Assembly: GCF_014898055.3 (NCBI RefSeq)
Contig: NW_023604295.1
Location: 64,381,730-64,445,729, forward strand
Source of the DNA: Talpa occidentalis
Lineage: Eukaryota > Chordata > Mammalia > Eulipotyphla > Talpidae
DNA: 64,000 nucleotides
Reading direction: 5' to 3'
Shown: positions 60,480 through 64,000 of the stretch, piece by piece
Position numbering within the stretch: the first letter of the stretch is position 1
Layout: every line of letters begins with the position of its first letter
Made by a program: the position numbers and the translations under genes
The notes under the pieces: model-generated
What the model saw: the letters and a program-made list of their open reading frames with translations, nothing else
Told to the model about the DNA's origin: nothing
Database searches by the model: none

Positions 60480-62690
60480 CTATCTTGTCTGAACATAATG
60501 AATATCAATCAAGTTGTCTAAAATGTTTGAGTTACATACTTACATACACCAATACGTGAATAAATATTTCAGTAACTATTGTATATAAATAATATAAGTT
60601 ATTGTCCCTAGATAAAGGAGTAGATACTAATAATGTTATCTATGCTCAGGCACACATGCACACATATACAAATAGATACAAAAATTATAATTAGTTAATT
60701 ATGGACTTAAATGTATATAAATGATACATATAACTCCACACATTGTATGTATGTCTGTACATGTATGCATCTCTCCATATATATGTACTCTCCGTCTCTC
60801 TCTCTATATATGTTGATATATATGTTATGTATACTTACATCATTATATATTTTCAATATTATTCAATAACACCAATTATTACTTGGGAAGCAATTTCCAT
60901 TACATTCATGTTTATAATGGTGATAGTCATTTTTTGAAGTATGTGGGTTTTAGATATTCCCTATCTTTTTGAGACTAAAAAAAATCACTTGGCATTTAAT
61001 ATTTTTCTCAAAATCAAAAATTATAGATATTTATATTATGAAAAATTTGTAGTGTATTCATTTGTAGTAAATGAAATAAATAATAAATAAATAATGTTAT
61101 TTCTTTTTAGGCTAGTACACTAGTGGCCTGTATAATTCTGGGAAGTAAGCACTGCAGTACAAATGCTATTCACATGTTTTTCCACATTTTATTCTTTATT
61201 TCTTATATATCCTTATATTTTCTGGTTCAAATATTTATTTCAGGACAGTTCCATTTGTTTGATAGGTTATAATACAACCACTACACAGTAGATAACTAAA
61301 TCAATCTTCTTTCATTCATGAAATATAGCTCTTTCCCCCACTTTTTATTATATACTTACTAAAATAGACTTATTAGAGGGTACAATATCTATAAATTAAA
61401 TATTTTTTTTAATTTTGCCCCTATTTTTAGGCCGTATTTGGAAATATTGATAGTGTTGTGGTCAGCATTTTGTCCCAAAAGTGTATGTGTGTACAGTGTG
61501 TGATGTGCTTGTGCCCTGAGTGTGCATGTGGAGTGTGAATCTATATAGTGAGAGAAGTGTGTGTGTCTCTCTGGGTGTTTCTATGACTTATTTCTTGACT
61601 GAGCTAGCAGGTTTTCTTATATCACATGCAATTTAAAAATTTAAATATATATGCCCTTGCATATTTTGATGTTTTATAAAAAATCATTAGTGTTAATACC
61701 ATGAGAGTTTTATAGAATACTGAATGATAAAATAAATTATATGATTATGACTAAAGTGAAATAATTTCATAATGAAGCCTAAGAGTTGGAAAAACAACTC
61801 GCTCATTTTTTATTTCATTAACCTCTAAATTCATCTCTGAGTGCTTTTCTAAACTGTTCTCAAATAATGTTACTGAGAAGAGCCATATCATCTTCCAAGG
61901 AATTCATTATTTCTTTGTTTTGTTCTTTTCAAAATTTTACCTTTGACCTTAAATTTATATCTAAGATGATCCCAAGTAATAGTAATTATTTTTAATTATT
62001 GTTTGTTTTCACTCTTTTACATGATTATCTTGCACTATTTGTAGATAGATGCTTCATGGATCTTTAAACTCTAGAATCGCTGACTTCACACCACATCCCA
62101 TTAAGACATAGATGGGATTCTACTCAATTATTCCACTATTTTTCTCTGAAAAACTCCCTTTTCATATGAGATTGTTAATGTGTGTATGGATCAAAACTCC
62201 AAGCATAGCTTGATTAAGAACAAAGTAGAGCAATTAAAATAGAAAATTTCCTCAGACATAATATATTGACAGATAATAAAAGTGCCCTTGAGTGACCTAA
62301 GACTGAGATCCCAGTTACTTTGTTGTTAATGAAAGATCGTTCCAATATCTGGAGACCACAACATTCCTTTACTTATTGTGTACTTTCACCCCCAACACAT
62401 ACTCAGTTATGTTAACTCCTCACTCTAATGAGCTTCTCCTTCTTCATCAGTATTAGTTATCTGATCTACATTTCTGTCTTTCTAGTCCTGTTTTAAAGAA
62501 TCCTGATTACAATCATTTACAATAAAGAATACAATAAAGAATCCTGATTACAATCTATTCCTGTTTTAAAGAATCCTGATTACAATCCTGATTACATTTT
62601 TAATTTAAAGACCCACCCACATAATATAGTAAAATTGTTCCAGTTCAAATCTCTTGTGTCATCCTATAAATGTTACTTTAAATATAGGGC
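60480..62690. other. Unassigned AT-rich DNA with low-complexity runs
   Basis: TA/CA-rich runs at 60650-60840 and a TG-rich stretch at about 61480-61570. A local duplication of 'cctgttttaaagaatcctga' lies at 62487-62603. No gene. Confidence 0.5.
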
Positions 62691-62696
62691 CTCCCC

Positions 62697-62946
62697 GGTG
62701 GGGCAGTGGTTGAACGCTGGGTTGCGAAGCTGCCCGCAGCCTCTGCAGCGCCGGTTAGATCCGGATGAGGGTCCCACATGGCGTGCAGACCTCTCCTGCC
62801 ACCCTCTGCTCCCCTCAGCAGTGTACCTCGGTCCTTCTGCCTGCTCTGCTCCCCACTCTGGCTCTGGTGAATTCTCTCACACTCCTGCGCTTCTGACTGT
62901 ACCCAGTGCTTGCATAAATAAATAAATAAATAAATCTTTAAAAAAA
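62697..62946 (+). mobile_element. tRNA-derived SINE, subfamily B
   Basis: Sense copy with a ~20-bp deletion just after the B box ('ccggttagatccggatgagg') and an otherwise intact body and TAAA-repeat tail. TSD weak ('aaatata' on both sides). Confidence 0.94.
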
Positions 62947-62949
62947 GAA

Positions 62950-64000
62950 ATATATATACACACATATGTATATTCAACTAAAGTACAAAAATTTATTTAG
63001 GATTCCTGTGATGGTCATTATCATATACCAAATTTGAGGAGGTAACAACACTGTAGGAAATCACTGAGAAATCACAGATGTTTGAACACCCCTAGCCAAC
63101 AAAGGGAGTGGGGAAGTCATTTCATAAAGATAAACCCCTGAGTTCTATTCCCAGTATTTCAGGATTCCAATTATTTATAAGGTCATCCTCTAAATCTAAG
63201 ATTTTGATCATATTCTATTTTCTTATATGAAATAATTCATATTGTTTGCTTCTTTGAAAGATGTTATGGAAGTGTTTTATTTGCAGTCGTTCAGAGTGTC
63301 AGCAAATACTAGTTCATGGTGAATATGATCATCCAAATGTTTTGTAGCAAATTAATATATTGTAGAGTTCAACACATTGTCACTTTTCATTGTATTTAGA
63401 TAATTAAGCAATGAGACAGAACAGAGTGTGAATCATGTGGTATTTATTTACACATGGTAGGTTATTACAGTCATGAGGATGAAAGCCAAATGCTATCAAG
63501 TGAGGAAAGTGTGAATTAGGCATAGCATGCCTAGGTTGACATGTCTAAGTACATTAAGAAATGTGACTCATAAAATAAAATTAACATGGAGAAATGCTTC
63601 AAACTATTAAGATGAGTTAATGTCAGCAAAACTCAGCTAATTATTGTGTGAATTGAAGAGTATTAATTAAAATAAAAGTTCAAAATTCTGGTTGAAAACA
63701 CAGTTGACTTTTTAATCCATTCATTTTTGTTGGAATTTATTATTTGTTTGACTTTCTTGTGTAATTTTTTAATAAAGATGTAAAGTAACAATGTGTCAAA
63801 TAGTTAAATTTAACAAATATATATTCCATAATCAATGGAGAAGTTAAAGCATGCAGGGAGAAAAGTCTGCTTTTCATCTCGTTTGGTGTCAATTGCACTT
63901 GACAAACACAACACTAGTAGCTTGTAAATGAACAGCACCAGAATAGACATACATGCTCTGAAATAGTCCATCTCTTTCTACCTCAGCTAACTTCAAGTAA
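62950..64000. other. Unassigned AT-rich DNA
   Basis: No gene, RNA or classifiable repeat to the end of the window. Confidence 0.5.

Overview
This is nuclear DNA from a placental mammal: A+T-rich, with no host protein-coding gene that I can support. Nearly everything recognisable is a transposable element or a relic of one. The window holds ancient shared mammalian repeats (MIR, L2-like tails, MLT1-type LTRs, several ages of L1) overlaid by a young, abundant tRNA-derived SINE. I count 23 copies of that SINE. Many have clear target-site duplications (TSDs), and they fall into at least two subfamilies by tail sequence. The SINE is not Alu, B1/B2, PRE-1, CHR, Bov-tA, horse ERE, CanSINE or camelid Vic-1 as I know them. 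By elimination I suspect a laurasiatherian with its own SINE family, such as a pangolin, but this is a weak inference.

Layout. 0-9 kb: a SINE end at the window edge, a MIR, an MLT1-type LTR split by an inverted old L1, two antisense SINEs, and an antisense L1 followed by a short sense L1 3' end. 9-16 kb: mostly unique AT-rich DNA, a decayed L1 ORF2, and copy 1 of a ~0.75-kb unidentified repeat carrying its own SINE. 16-23 kb: a SINE, a MIR, the best-preserved element in the window (a 5'-truncated L1 at 17967-19612 with 479 open codons of ORF2 and a perfect 15-bp TSD), and copy 2 of the ~0.75-kb repeat. 23-36 kb: SINE clusters at 25.4-28.1 and 34.6-35.7 kb, a degraded L1 end, and an MLT1-like LTR. 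36-42 kb: L1 3' ends, a MIR, a tiny U6 snRNA 5'-end insertion with a 16-bp TSD, and a head-to-head SINE pair. 42-50 kb: a distinct cluster of endogenous-retrovirus LTR relics (including a solo LTR with 4-bp TSD), a twin-primed L1, a tRNA-Glu-like sequence, and an LTR whose R/U5 region is clearly related to the 3' body of the SINE family. 50-64 kb: an inverted old L1, an L2-type tail, seven SINEs, a third MLT1-type LTR, microsatellites and long unassigned AT-rich stretches.

Functionally the window reads as a gene desert or a very large intron. The history visible in it is retrotransposition. L1 is the only element with reverse-transcriptase coding sequence. The SINE insertions and the U6 fragment carry L1-style TSDs, so they were probably mobilised by L1 enzymes. 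Positions at repeat edges are by eye and usually good to a few bases for young elements and tens of bases for old ones.
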